DNA of 31,363 bases from positions 1 through 31,363 of the forward strand of contig CADFJN010000025.1 of assembly GCA_902834555.1 (NCBI GenBank), written 5' to 3'. The translations under genes and the position numbers were made by a program. The stretch's first letter is position 1; each line of letters opens with the position of its first letter. The notes beneath the pieces were generated by a model, which did no database searches, was not told the DNA's origin, and worked only from the letters and a program-made list of their open reading frames with translations. This DNA comes from Atopobiaceae bacterium. GTDB taxonomy: Bacteria; Actinomycetota; Coriobacteriia; Coriobacteriales; Atopobiaceae. Positions 16,938 through 24,892 of the stretch are shown piece after piece.

Positions 16938-17433
16938 TATAATATAAAAAGAATAGCAAATAAATGTATTAAATATCCAAAATATAAGATGCCATTGTCA
17001 TTCATGAGCTACAGCAGAATAGATTCTATCAAAGCATTTCGTGGCTATCATAGAGATGAGACTAGATGAGGAAATCCGTTAGCTTAAGCAAGTATTCTGA
17101 GCAACGGGAATGAGATTGAAAGGGCATTCGGAAGCAAGGGCGAAGAGATTTACCGGAACAAGCAGTTCTGAAGAGCCATAAATGAATTAACACAATACGC
17201 GTAATCAAACCGTTCGCCGATGTTGCAAAAAAACTCACCAGATGAGAGAAATATCAAATGCTATTCGGTTCGGCATACCAAAGACGACGAAATGACATTT
17301 CAGATGCAGCTCATCAGTAATTGACTTTCAAATCAATAACCGCTGAGAAAAGCAGTAGTTACCTGAAAGGACGCTCCCAAGTACTCTTGATGGACTTTCG
17401 ACAGTCAAAAGAGCAAAGAGGGGGGCAACCAAA
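16938..17433. other. AT-rich leader region of the R-M operon
   Basis: No gene is seen here. The first 60 bases (16938-16995) are very AT-rich and on the minus strand carry TTGGAT followed by TATTCT/TATATT boxes, a plausible promoter for the methyltransferase gene. The rest (to about 17400) is moderately AT-rich with stops in every frame, unlike the GC-rich phage DNA around it. It looks like DNA that arrived with the R-M genes. The last 20 bases give the ribosome site of the next plus-strand gene. Confidence 0.55.
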
Positions 17434-17739
17434 GTGAAGGAAAGAGACGTCTACACATTCAGGAACGGGGCTGAGACAAGAGCGATGGAGTTCGGCCGCC
17501 TCGACACGGGTGAGGCATACGTGAAGGAGACTGGAAGGGGCGACATCACCCAGTTCTGCTACGATGCGCCAGCCCGTGAGACTATCATCAGGTTCCGCGA
17601 GGTAGAAGAATACTCGCTTGAGGACGTGGCCGACACGCTTCGAAAGCACACCGATGACGTCTACATCGGCGACATCGCCGAGGCCCTTGAGTTCTGGGGA
17701 GTCGCCTACGAGATGGACGAGAAGGTCCTGGCGTCCTAG
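17434..17739 (+). CDS. Small acidic protein of unknown function (opposite-strand moron)
   Basis: A 101-residue product with about twice as many Asp/Glu as Lys/Arg. It starts at GTG, ten bases after GAGGGGGG. No family is recognised. It has its own terminator directly downstream and is GC-rich like the phage, unlike the AT-rich leader before it. It is transcribed away from the divergent R-M operon. Small acidic moron products can be nucleic-acid mimics or inhibitors, but nothing in the sequence proves this. Confidence 0.7.
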   Translation: MKERDVYTFRNGAETRAMEFGRLDTGEAYVKETGRGDITQFCYDAPARETIIRFREVEEYSLEDVADTLRKHTDDVYIGDIAEALEFWGVAYEMDEKVLAS

Positions 17740-17771
17740 CATCCTATGTGACGAGAAAGGCGAGGAGAGTG

Positions 17772-17804
17772 TGGCCACCGCGATTTCGCGGCGGCCATTT
17801 TGTT
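17772..17804 (+). terminator. Terminator of the 17434 gene
   Basis: Arms TGGCC-A-CCGCG and CGCGG-C-GGCCA (17772-17782 and 17787-17797) around ATTT, followed by TTTTGTT. The A-C mismatch in the stem does not remove the typical rho-independent form. It lies 33 bases after the stop of the acidic moron gene. Confidence 0.75.
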
Positions 17805-17820
17805 GGCGAGAAGGACGTTG

Positions 17821-18346
17821 CGTTGCCCCACCACCCCACGCGCCGCACGAGACGCGGCAGCACGCCGCCGGCACGTCCGCTGCGGGCGTTCCGCCGGGGC
17901 GTGCGTGCCACGGGCCTCCGCGCGCATGGGAGTCGCACGGGACGGCCGGGGACTCCTCCGCGGGCTTGGCTTCGCGTGCGGGCCTACGGCAGCCGTCCTC
18001 CGCATGCGGTCACTCGCGTGCGGGCCTACGGCAGCCAGGCTCCGCGCTGGTGGCACTCGCGAGCGCGCCTACGGCAGCCGCTCCGCGGCTACCTCCGGCC
18101 GCGCCACTCGGCCACCGCGCTACGCCCGTCTGCCTCCGGCGCCGCGCTCGGCCCGCATGCTCCGGCCGTCTGCCTCCGGCACCGCGCTCAGCCAGCCCGC
18201 TCCGTCGCCCCGGCCTGTCGCTACCCGCACGCATTGCGCGCTACGTCCCGCGTCACTCCCGCCCATCGGCTCCACGCCCTCCGCTCCCGCATCGGCAGCG
18301 CAGACGTCTACGTTCTCGTGCTGGTGCGTGGGGTGGTGGGGCAACG
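17821..18346. repeat. GC-rich repeat block enclosed by 21-bp inverted repeats
   Basis: The block is bounded by perfect inverted repeats CGTTGCCCCACCACCCCACGC (first 20 bases shown in part; 17821-17841 and 18326-18346), and the pairing continues imperfectly for about 15 more bases inward. Inside are three copies of a 23-bp unit beginning TCGCGTGCGG and ending CGGCAGCC (17972, 18014, 18057; period 42-43, third copy with two changes) and two copies of a 28-bp unit beginning CCGTCTGCCTCCGGC (18126, 18166; period 40). All frames are open because of high GC, but no credible protein is seen. It could be a non-autonomous mobile element, a repeat-rich structured RNA or recombination remnant. Confidence 0.65.
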
Positions 18347-18499
18347 TCAATCGCCATTCGCAATCGTGGGAGATCAACTCAACCGAGCCCCCGACTCGCA
18401 CGCAACCAGAGTTACGAGCCTGCGGCCCTTCCCTAGCGCGGACATCCCTCACTCTATCGATAGCACCCGGCCGCGCCACCGGCCCCGGTCCCCTTCGGG

Positions 18500-18508
18500 T
18501 GGGATAAT
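18500..18508 (+). promoter_or_regulatory. Extended -10 candidate for the 18546 gene
   Basis: TGGGATAAT lies 37 bases before the start codon. TGn plus GATAAT is a good extended -10 element in otherwise very GC-rich DNA. No clear -35 box is found upstream. It would give the gene its own transcript, as expected for a moron. Confidence 0.4.
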
Positions 18509-18545
18509 GTCCGGGGCAAATCAGACATCGACAATGGAGGAGACA

Positions 18546-19211
18546 ATGACCGTCACGTTCGCCGACCTCGGGTTCAGGAACGTAGCGGGGAGGGTCATCG
18601 TCGTCGAGTACCCGCTGCTGGAGAGGTTCGACAAGGAGTCAATCGTCGTCCCCGATGTGACAGACGCCGTCCTTGCGTATGCGTACGTCGACCACGAGCA
18701 GGGGCTCTCGCTCTTCGCACTGGCTCCCGCGTCACTCGAAGATGGGGCCATCTTCCACGACGCATCCTTCCCAGTCATCCAAAACCAAATCGTCCTCCTT
18801 CGATCCGGCAGCATCCCACCCGAGTCGCGCGTCCTGTTCCCGGATGACGCGGAGGCACTCGGGGAGCGCTATTGCGAGCAGATTAAACGGGTCAAGAAGA
18901 ACAGTTCTCCTACAAAGGGTGTCCTGGCAGCGCGCGATATCAAGCAGATAGATACACTCCGCAGCTCCGAGTATCCGGATGATGTCTTCGTGGTACTTGT
19001 GTCGGATGGCTTGCCATTCGAAAGCGTCTGGTTCAGGCTGGAGGGAATCACGAGGGACGGCATGCTCGCGGGAGCCCTGCTCAACGAGCCCGAGTCTGAC
19101 TATCCGGTGCACAAGGGCGACCTCATGGCTCTCGCCTTGACCAAATCGGAGGACGGCTCACCAATGCTTCTGACCGTCCCTGACTTCCTCATCCCAAGCC
19201 AGGAGAAGTAG
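18546..19211 (+). CDS. Unknown protein with a DUF2314-like C-terminal domain (moron)
   Basis: A 221-residue protein with ATG placed after GGAGGAGACA. The N-terminal half (1-115) is unassigned. Residues 150-205 have the pattern ESVWFRLEGI...G.L.NEP......KGD, which resembles DUF2314-type domains that often occur in toxin-immunity and accessory loci. This resemblance is by eye. The gene lies alone on the plus strand between the repeat block and the end of the portal gene, 57 bases from it. It probably acts in the lysogen. Confidence 0.62.
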   Translation: MTVTFADLGFRNVAGRVIVVEYPLLERFDKESIVVPDVTDAVLAYAYVDHEQGLSLFALAPASLEDGAIFHDASFPVIQNQIVLLRSGSIPPESRVLFPDDAEALGERYCEQIKRVKKNSSPTKGVLAARDIKQIDTLRSSEYPDDVFVVLVSDGLPFESVWFRLEGITRDGMLAGALLNEPESDYPVHKGDLMALALTKSEDGSPMLLTVPDFLIPSQEK

Positions 19212-19268
19212 CGTTCCACGTTCCCCTGCGAGTTGACTTTGGACGAGAAGGACATCCGCACAATCGTC

Positions 19269-20618
19269 CTAGCCCTCTACCTCACCGTACCACCTCGCGC
19301 GGTACTCCTCACGCGTCATGAGCCCGGCCGCGACCTCCTCCATGTCCTGCCGCTTCTCGGAGGACGTGTCCTGCACGATTGAGTCGTCGTAGATCACCGA
19401 GACGCCGCCCTCGTCGGGAAGCTTCGCGCCCATGAGCCTGCCGCACGAGAGCACCGCCCGCGAAACGTCCGCGAGTGCCCCCTGGAGCGCGTTCTCGTTC
19501 TTGCGGATGTTGCGCATGAGCGCGCTGTTGTCGCTCGAGACCTCCGTCGCCGTCTTCACGTAGCCCACGTTGTCGAGGTCGAAGTAGTTGGTCCCCAGGC
19601 CGCAGAGGTCGCCCAGCACCTGCAGGGCCAGCCTGAACGCCTTCCCCTGCGCCTCGGTGCGCAGGGCCGGCGCAAACTCCTGGATCGTGTCCTCCGTGCT
19701 CATCACCTTCCTGAACACCGTGCAGTCGCCCTTGCCGAACGGGATGGGCACCCGCCTCCCGTCGTTGGTCCTCTCCTGGTCGAACATCACGTCCGAGAGG
19801 AACACCCTCATCTTGCCCGCGTCCACCTCGTTGATGAGCGCGTCGTAGGCCAGGTCCACGCTCTGCACCGCGTCCACGGCGTCGGCGAACACCGACTGCC
19901 CGTAGGGCGAGAAGTCCACCCTCGTGTTCGGCACCGCCGGCCGCACGACGCCGAACGTCGGCCCCGCGGAGCCCGTACCGATCTCCTCCGCGACGCCGGG
20001 CACCGCCACCTCGCGCCCGTCCCGGTCGAAGCAGACGGTGCGGATCCTGTACGTGCCGTCGTCGCCCACGACGTGCATCTGCAGCTGGTCGAGAAGAGCG
20101 CCGCGCGAGAAGCACCTCGTGACGAACGCGCACTCGCGCACGCCCTCAGCGTCCCAGGACAGCGGTACCACCATGCGCGCGTCGTAGTGGCGGATCCTCG
20201 CCACCTTGCGCCCCACGTCCAGCCACACGGCGAAAGCCCCGGTTCCCAGCCCGAACGCGCGAACCACGGTCTCCTGCGCCCTTCCCCAGAAGTTCGTGGA
20301 CGAGAAGAACGATGCCAGCCAGTCAGTGCACTCCTGGCTCTCGCAGGCGACCACGGTCTTCTCGTCGAGAAGCAGCGAACCCCACTCACGGCACACCCGC
20401 ATGGCCGGCATGATCGTCCTTCGGTGCACCTGGTACACCCTGCCAAAACCGTCCGTGTCACGATAGTCGTAGAACTCGCCGACCGCCCGCATCCACGAGT
20501 CCCACTCGCGGACGTGCGGCTCCATGTCCTCCAGCGCCCGCGTCGAGTACCCGGCCGCCCTCAGATACGACCTCACGCACTCGGGTACCCAGTACTCGTC
20601 CTGCCCCAGATCGTCCAT
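19269..20618 (-). CDS. Portal protein (SPP1 gp6-like)
   Basis: The 449-residue product has the size and signatures of SPP1-type portal proteins: helical N-terminus with YRDTDGFGR, a W-rich region with FWGRAQETVVRAFGLGTGAFA, and a C-terminal TEVSSDNSALMRNIRKNENAL segment conserved in the family. Twelve copies form the DNA gate at one capsid vertex and bind terminase. The start at 20618 is supported by GATGAGGAG; a 15-codon extension upstream has no ribosome site. It should be followed by a minor head (MuF-like) gene and scaffold, but cargo is inserted there. Confidence 0.85.
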   Translation of the reverse strand: MDDLGQDEYWVPECVRSYLRAAGYSTRALEDMEPHVREWDSWMRAVGEFYDYRDTDGFGRVYQVHRRTIMPAMRVCREWGSLLLDEKTVVACESQECTDWLASFFSSTNFWGRAQETVVRAFGLGTGAFAVWLDVGRKVARIRHYDARMVVPLSWDAEGVRECAFVTRCFSRGALLDQLQMHVVGDDGTYRIRTVCFDRDGREVAVPGVAEEIGTGSAGPTFGVVRPAVPNTRVDFSPYGQSVFADAVDAVQSVDLAYDALINEVDAGKMRVFLSDVMFDQERTNDGRRVPIPFGKGDCTVFRKVMSTEDTIQEFAPALRTEAQGKAFRLALQVLGDLCGLGTNYFDLDNVGYVKTATEVSSDNSALMRNIRKNENALQGALADVSRAVLSCGRLMGAKLPDEGGVSVIYDDSIVQDTSSEKRQDMEEVAAGLMTREEYRARWYGEVEG

Positions 20619-20690
20619 ATGCAGCTCCTCATCACCGCCCGTACAATTCAGTGAGAGAAGCATCCAACCGGGTCACAGGGAGGAGCGGAC

Positions 20691-21053
20691 ATGGCCGCCT
20701 TCATAAACGAGGAGCGCAGGTGGGACAACGTCATCGCCCGCTTCCTGGGCGAGATAATCGCCCATGCCTTCCCGGGCGAGGACCTTCCGGAAACCATCAG
20801 CTACTCCTCGTTCCAGATACCCGCCGATGACGCGATCATCTACGAGGTCGACACCGACTTCGAGCTCGGCGAGGGCATGGCCTCGGTCTCGTTCGACTTC
20901 GACACGGGCGAGGGCGGCCTCAGGCCCATCGATGCCCCGGTTCCTCCGCCGTCCATCGGCAACGTGCGGGTCACGTTCGCGGACGAGGAGGGAGAGGAGC
21001 ACCGCTGGGATCCAGATACGGGCAAGTGGCCAGCGGAGAAGAGCGCCGGATAA
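20691..21053 (+). CDS. Small acidic protein of unknown function (opposite-strand moron)
   Basis: A 120-residue, strongly acidic product preceded by CAGGGAGGAG. It has two Asp/Glu-rich patches and ends in a hydrophilic tail with EEGEEHRWDPDTGKW. It diverges from the portal gene with 72 bases between starts; a TACAAT box at about 20641 may be its -10. No family is recognised. Position between terminase and portal, where phages usually have no gap, marks it as an insertion. Confidence 0.65.
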   Translation: MAAFINEERRWDNVIARFLGEIIAHAFPGEDLPETISYSSFQIPADDAIIYEVDTDFELGEGMASVSFDFDTGEGGLRPIDAPVPPPSIGNVRVTFADEEGEEHRWDPDTGKWPAEKSAG

Positions 21054-21130
21054 GCGCCAATACCCATGCGGCCACTTCAATCAAAGGCAAGGAGAGAAGG
21101 GCATCGCTGCAGAGTGCGGTCAGCGGGCTC

Positions 21131-22012
21131 CTACTTCTGGTCCTCGTCCCGCTTCTCGTACACCGCTATCCGTAGGCTCACGAAGCCCTTCGGCGTCGAA
21201 GAGACGTGCAGCACCCGCATCTCCAGCGGCGTGTCCCCGCTCACGATTCTCTGTATCCGAAGCGACTTGGGGGAGTTGCATAGAAACGTGTCCCCGCGGT
21301 ACAGCTTTCCCGCGCCCGAGGCCTCTACATCTGCCTCGCTAATCTCGTCGCCTTTCGAGAAGTCATCAACCTTGACGTCGGGGTTGCGGACGGTCGCGGT
21401 GAACACGAGCTCGGGCTTGCCCCTTCTCCCAAAGACCACCTCGGGGTCAAGCCGATCCGCGTCTCCATAGCCCAAGGTCATTGCGTTGGGATTCATCGCG
21501 AGATACTCAGCGTCCTGGCAGAAGCTGCACTTGTGCATTCCCTTCGCCTCTGCGTCGTCGACGCGTACGATGTCCCAACCGGTGAAGCAGGACCTATATG
21601 CTGGCGACCAGTTCCTGTAGCAGCCGGCGCGGGTGTGATACGCCTTACCGCCAGGCTCCGCGTAAGCGAGCTCGTCGTCCTCGATCTGGTCGAGGTACGT
21701 CACGTGCGTCACGGTGCCGTCGAGGTTACGGACGGGGATCCTCATCTCGTCGACCATCAGCCTGTAGTCCGGCTCGGGCATGTCCACCGAAAGCTTGGGG
21801 CCAAGGACCGCGCCCGTGACGGGGTCCGTGGGTATGGCGGGCACGGCCCCGTTCACGCTGTCGGAGCTACCGGTGGCTTTGGGCTCCTTCGCCTTGACGC
21901 TGTTGACCGGTTGCCGGTCTCCATGCGATGGCTCTGCGTCGTTCGCGGCGGCCTTCCCGCCCGCGTTGCGCCCCTTGCGCTTGAACAGCCTGTCGAGAAG
22001 TCCCCCTGCCAT
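21131..22012 (-). CDS. Unknown protein with Cys/His module, between terminase and portal
   Basis: About 293 residues. A basic, low-complexity N-terminus (LLDRLFKRKGRNAGGK...) leads to a folded part with KAYHTRAGCYRNW....W..V...EA...GMHKCSFC (about 140-190), resembling the YH..xC ... EA..G..PC..C module found at the ends of some nuclease-like proteins. A beta-rich domain follows (210-293). Start at 22012 has AAAGGA nine bases upstream; an ATG two codons earlier is an alternative. No phage structural family fits, so it is probably cargo on the late strand. It may bind zinc. Confidence 0.6.
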   Translation of the reverse strand: MAGGLLDRLFKRKGRNAGGKAAANDAEPSHGDRQPVNSVKAKEPKATGSSDSVNGAVPAIPTDPVTGAVLGPKLSVDMPEPDYRLMVDEMRIPVRNLDGTVTHVTYLDQIEDDELAYAEPGGKAYHTRAGCYRNWSPAYRSCFTGWDIVRVDDAEAKGMHKCSFCQDAEYLAMNPNAMTLGYGDADRLDPEVVFGRRGKPELVFTATVRNPDVKVDDFSKGDEISEADVEASGAGKLYRGDTFLCNSPKSLRIQRIVSGDTPLEMRVLHVSSTPKGFVSLRIAVYEKRDEDQK

Positions 22013-22178
22013 CGTCATCAATCCTTTCGGGTCACGCACGAGCGGCGACGCTACCAGAAACGCATCAATGCTAACGCCGCTTGACGGGCTGGCGCATGGA
22101 ATATTTCCTCTTAGCTGGAGCTCGTTGCAGCCGGGACGAGCGCATGGGCGAGAAGGACCTCCCACCGTCGAGAAGCCC

Positions 22179-23462
22179 TCACGCCCCCCTCAGCATGTCG
22201 TCCATCACGGCGTACCTCACCGCGTCGATCGAGTGGTCGTTCCCATCCGGAATCTCGTCCACCCAGGTGCCGTCGCGGTCGCGCTCGAACTCCTTCAGCC
22301 GAAACTCCTCGTAGGCGAGCGGGCACCGAACGGGGTCGATCACGATCTCCCGCAGCCCGGCCAGCCACTCATAGCTCAGCCTCCTCATGTTGCTCTTTCT
22401 CGCCGGCCGCACCCGCAGTCCCAGCTCGCGCCGCCACACGGCCATCGACTGCTTGCCGTCCGGCGTGTCGTCCGCCCAGATCAGCTCGTCATGCTGGTAG
22501 GGGTCGCCGCCAGGCTCGTCGGCGTACGTCAGCGCCTCAGCGACCATCGTGCCCGTCTCGGCGGGCGTCCTCCTGTTCGCCGAGAGCTCCTGGAACAGGA
22601 ACAGCCGCCGCTCGCCGGGCACCCACCCGCACCGAACGAGCCTCCACGGGTCGGGGAACCACCCCCAGTCCACGCCGTTTCGCGTGCGCGAGAAGCCCCG
22701 GCACTGCGCGTCGGTGAGCCGCCGCCCCACGACGTTGCCGAACACGGACCCGCCGGTCCCTGTCACCTCGCCCAGGTACTCGCTGCGCCACGCCCGCTCG
22801 TCGACCTCCCGCAGGTACTCGGCCTCCTCGATGAACGGCGCGCCCAGCCACTCCGGGTGCGTCCCCACCACGTCCAGGTAGCTCGAGCGCCGCACGAGCG
22901 TGTCCGCGCGCCGCTCCCGCTCCAGCTCCTCGCGGTTCACCCAGCTCCACAGCGTCCGCGGCGGGTTGTACGTGTAGAAGATCCAGAAGTCGTCCCCGCC
23001 GCGCCTCAGCGAGTTCAGTATCGAGCGCACGGCCTCGACGCCGTCGAACTGGTCCAGCTCCTCGAACCACACCACGGCAGCGTAGCCGTGCCCGAACTTC
23101 GTGCCCTTTAGCTTCAGCGGGTCGTCCGCCCCGCGGAACACGATCCGCTGCCCGGTCGGCAGGTACGTCAGCTCCATCGGCGACACCCGCGCGCGGAACC
23201 ACCGCTCCAGCCCCAGCTCCGCGATGGCCCACTGCACCTGCTCGAACACCGAGTCCCTCAGCGTGTTCGAGAACCGCCGCACCACCACGGCGTTCGCCTC
23301 CGGCCGCGCCAGGAGCAGCAGCACCATGGCCACCGAGACGAACGAGCTCTTCGTGCTCCCTCGCCCGCCGTGCAGCCAGTAGTGCGTGTGCCCGTGCGCC
23401 ATCACGTCGCCGAGCACGTCGTGGAACGCCGGGATCACCAGCTCGCTCGCGTCAGTCGCCAT
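22179..23462 (-). CDS. Terminase large subunit
   Basis: A 427-residue packaging motor. The ATPase part has Walker A GGRGSTKS (32-39) and Walker B-like VVWFEELD. The nuclease part has the expected acidic residues in GVDWGW, LIWADDTPDG and the C-terminal DGNDHSIDAVRYAV. It cleaves phage DNA and drives it through the portal. Start at 23462 overlaps the small subunit gene by 11 bases; a longer frame has no suitable ribosome site. Length and motifs are complete. Confidence 0.95.
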   Translation of the reverse strand: MATDASELVIPAFHDVLGDVMAHGHTHYWLHGGRGSTKSSFVSVAMVLLLLARPEANAVVVRRFSNTLRDSVFEQVQWAIAELGLERWFRARVSPMELTYLPTGQRIVFRGADDPLKLKGTKFGHGYAAVVWFEELDQFDGVEAVRSILNSLRRGGDDFWIFYTYNPPRTLWSWVNREELERERRADTLVRRSSYLDVVGTHPEWLGAPFIEEAEYLREVDERAWRSEYLGEVTGTGGSVFGNVVGRRLTDAQCRGFSRTRNGVDWGWFPDPWRLVRCGWVPGERRLFLFQELSANRRTPAETGTMVAEALTYADEPGGDPYQHDELIWADDTPDGKQSMAVWRRELGLRVRPARKSNMRRLSYEWLAGLREIVIDPVRCPLAYEEFRLKEFERDRDGTWVDEIPDGNDHSIDAVRYAVMDDMLRGA

Positions 23463-23967
23463 CCCCGGTGCCCTCCTCATGTTCCGCGTTATCGCCTGGG
23501 CGAGAAGTGCCCCCGCCTTCCGCGTCACCGTCCGGGCGAGAAGAACCATCGCCGTCGCCTTCGGCCGCGGAGAAGTCCAGCCGCCCCTGGACGGGCTTGG
23601 CCACGACGCCGAGCACGATGCGCGGCGCGTCGCCGCCCTCGTCCTCGTCGCGCCGGCGGTCGGCCTTGCCGTACTCGTCGGGGTACTTGCGCTCGAGCAG
23701 CCACGCCGCCGCGGTCCAGTACTGGTTGCGCGCCAGCGCCGCCGCGCGGATCGTCGTCAGGAGCGTGTGCTTGAACTCGGTCTCCTCCTTTTTTAGTCCC
23801 TCGCTTAACTCGCGCTGCAGCCGGTTCTTCGGTTCGCCGATCCAGCGGTAGAACGTGGACTCGTGGATGCCCAGCGCGCACACGATGTCGCCGTTGGAAA
23901 GGCCGTCCGCCTTCAGCTGGATGGCCTGGTCGACCATCTCCTGCGTGAGCTTCGCCCTCCTCGCCAT
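23452..23967 (-). CDS. Terminase small subunit
   Basis: The 171-residue product has an N-terminal helix-turn-helix (about 5-50: ...QLKADGLSNGDIVCALGIHESTFYRW) that recognises phage DNA, a helical oligomerisation region and an acidic, low-complexity tail. The tail encodes a short direct repeat with TSRPGDNAEHEE-like units. The start at 23967 follows GAGGTGGCC. It overlaps the large subunit gene, which confirms the pair. A packaging site may lie upstream, between it and the zinc-ribbon gene. Confidence 0.88.
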   Translation of the reverse strand: MARRAKLTQEMVDQAIQLKADGLSNGDIVCALGIHESTFYRWIGEPKNRLQRELSEGLKKEETEFKHTLLTTIRAAALARNQYWTAAAWLLERKYPDEYGKADRRRDEDEGGDAPRIVLGVVAKPVQGRLDFSAAEGDGDGSSRPDGDAEGGGTSRPGDNAEHEEGTGDGD

Positions 23968-24058
23968 GCAGGCCACCTCTTCGAAATCGCAGGGAATGTC
24001 AAGCCGAATCATCGAGTGGCGTCACAAGGGGGAAGATAATGAGCCAAGGAGGGACACC

Positions 24059-24475
24059 ATGAGCATCGGCCGTTACGGGGAGTGCCACAAGGAGCTTGAG
24101 GACGAGGAGGCCGTCATCTACTCGTATCGTGTCGAGGACTGGGGCCTCCCAGAAGAGGTGAGGTCGGAGGTGGAGCCAGTCGAGGGCATGTTCACCATCC
24201 AGAAGTCCGCACTCGAGGAGCCTGAAATCCGCATCGAGAGGAAGAAGATATCGGCGCACAGGAAGGGCTTCGTGGAGAAGAGAGTGCCCCATTGTCCGGA
24301 CATAACGGCACACATCGAGGCGGGAGAAGTGACCGTTGATAAACTCTGCGGAATCGATGCCATGGAAAGGGAAGCTGGAGGTCATGTCTCTTGGGCAGAG
24401 GGTCTGATTTTCCGCGTGTTCGTGCTCTACATGATTAACGGAGAGCTTCCCGAGGAGGACGGATTCCTCAACTAG
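24059..24475 (+). CDS. Unknown charged protein (opposite-strand moron)
   Basis: A 138-residue protein after AAGGAGGG. It is rich in Glu and Lys, with a helical middle and a hydrophobic C-terminal helix (RVFVLYMI near 120). A GATAAT box lies about 25 bases before the start. No family is recognised. It diverges from small terminase and converges on the zinc-ribbon gene, with stops four bases apart, so it is wedged between early and packaging genes. Its isolated plus-strand position marks it as a moron. Confidence 0.68.
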   Translation: MSIGRYGECHKELEDEEAVIYSYRVEDWGLPEEVRSEVEPVEGMFTIQKSALEEPEIRIERKKISAHRKGFVEKRVPHCPDITAHIEAGEVTVDKLCGIDAMEREAGGHVSWAEGLIFRVFVLYMINGELPEEDGFLN

Positions 24476-24478
24476 AGC

Positions 24479-24892
24479 TCACCCCATGCCCCTCTCGCGC
24501 CTGCTCCTGAGCCCGTACTTCCTGCACAGCCTGGAGTTAGCCTGGCGCAGTCGGTCGCGCTCGCGCCTCGCAGCCTTGACCGCGGCGGAGTCCTCGGCCT
24601 CGGCCCGCTCCTTCTCCAGGAGCTCGTTGAAGGCTCGTTCCTGCTCCAGGTGGTAGCGCTCCGAGCACAGCCGGCACATGCCCGTCGCCCTGTTGAGGTT
24701 CACCCCCACCGCGCCGCAGGAGGGGCACACGGTCTGCACCGCCAGGCTGCAGTGAATCCGGCTCGCGCGCATCTCGACGGCGGCGACGGAGTGGCTCGCC
24801 CCGCAGCGCCGCTCGATCTCGTCGCGGACGTACTTAGCACCCCGATAGGAGCACTCGCGCAGGACGTCGTCCTGCTTCTCGTCCCACCTCAT
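24479..24892 (-). CDS. Zinc-ribbon DNA-binding protein, likely phage regulator
   Basis: A 137-residue product with C56-P-S-C59 and C73-R-L-C76, a four-Cys zinc ribbon, after a helical N-terminus (AKYVRDEIERR..) that could be a DNA-binding helix pair. The C-terminal half is a Glu/Arg-rich coiled coil. It lies between replication and packaging genes, where late activators or HNH-adjacent regulators are common; no nuclease motif is seen. Its ATG overlaps the stop of the upstream 53-codon gene. Confidence 0.65.
   Translation of the reverse strand: MRWDEKQDDVLRECSYRGAKYVRDEIERRCGASHSVAAVEMRASRIHCSLAVQTVCPSCGAVGVNLNRATGMCRLCSERYHLEQERAFNELLEKERAEAEDSAAVKAARRERDRLRQANSRLCRKYGLRSRRERGMG

Noticed and set aside
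17005..17340. Plus-strand frame in the AT-rich leader that looks like a broken gene
   Set aside because: It has six stops in about 110 codons, which is what chance predicts at this composition, and no family is recognisable.
17972..18193. CRISPR-like periodic repeats
   Set aside because: Only three and two copies, changing units, spacers not unique, no cas genes.
17748..18545. Long open plus-strand frame joining the repeat block to the 18546 gene
   Set aside because: All frames are open in this very GC-rich stretch, the predicted protein is Arg/Ala/Pro-rich without fold signature, and a strong ribosome site marks the real start at 18546.
22000..22180. Extension of the 21131 and 22179 genes upstream to the longest frames
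   Set aside because: Better ribosome sites exist at 22012 and 23462, and the extensions have composition unlike the proteins.
17805..23545. Recurring GGCGAGAAGGAC-like phrase at several gene borders (17805, 19236, 22143)
   Set aside because: CGAGAAG is frequent in the coding sequence of this DNA as well, so the border occurrences are not clearly above background.
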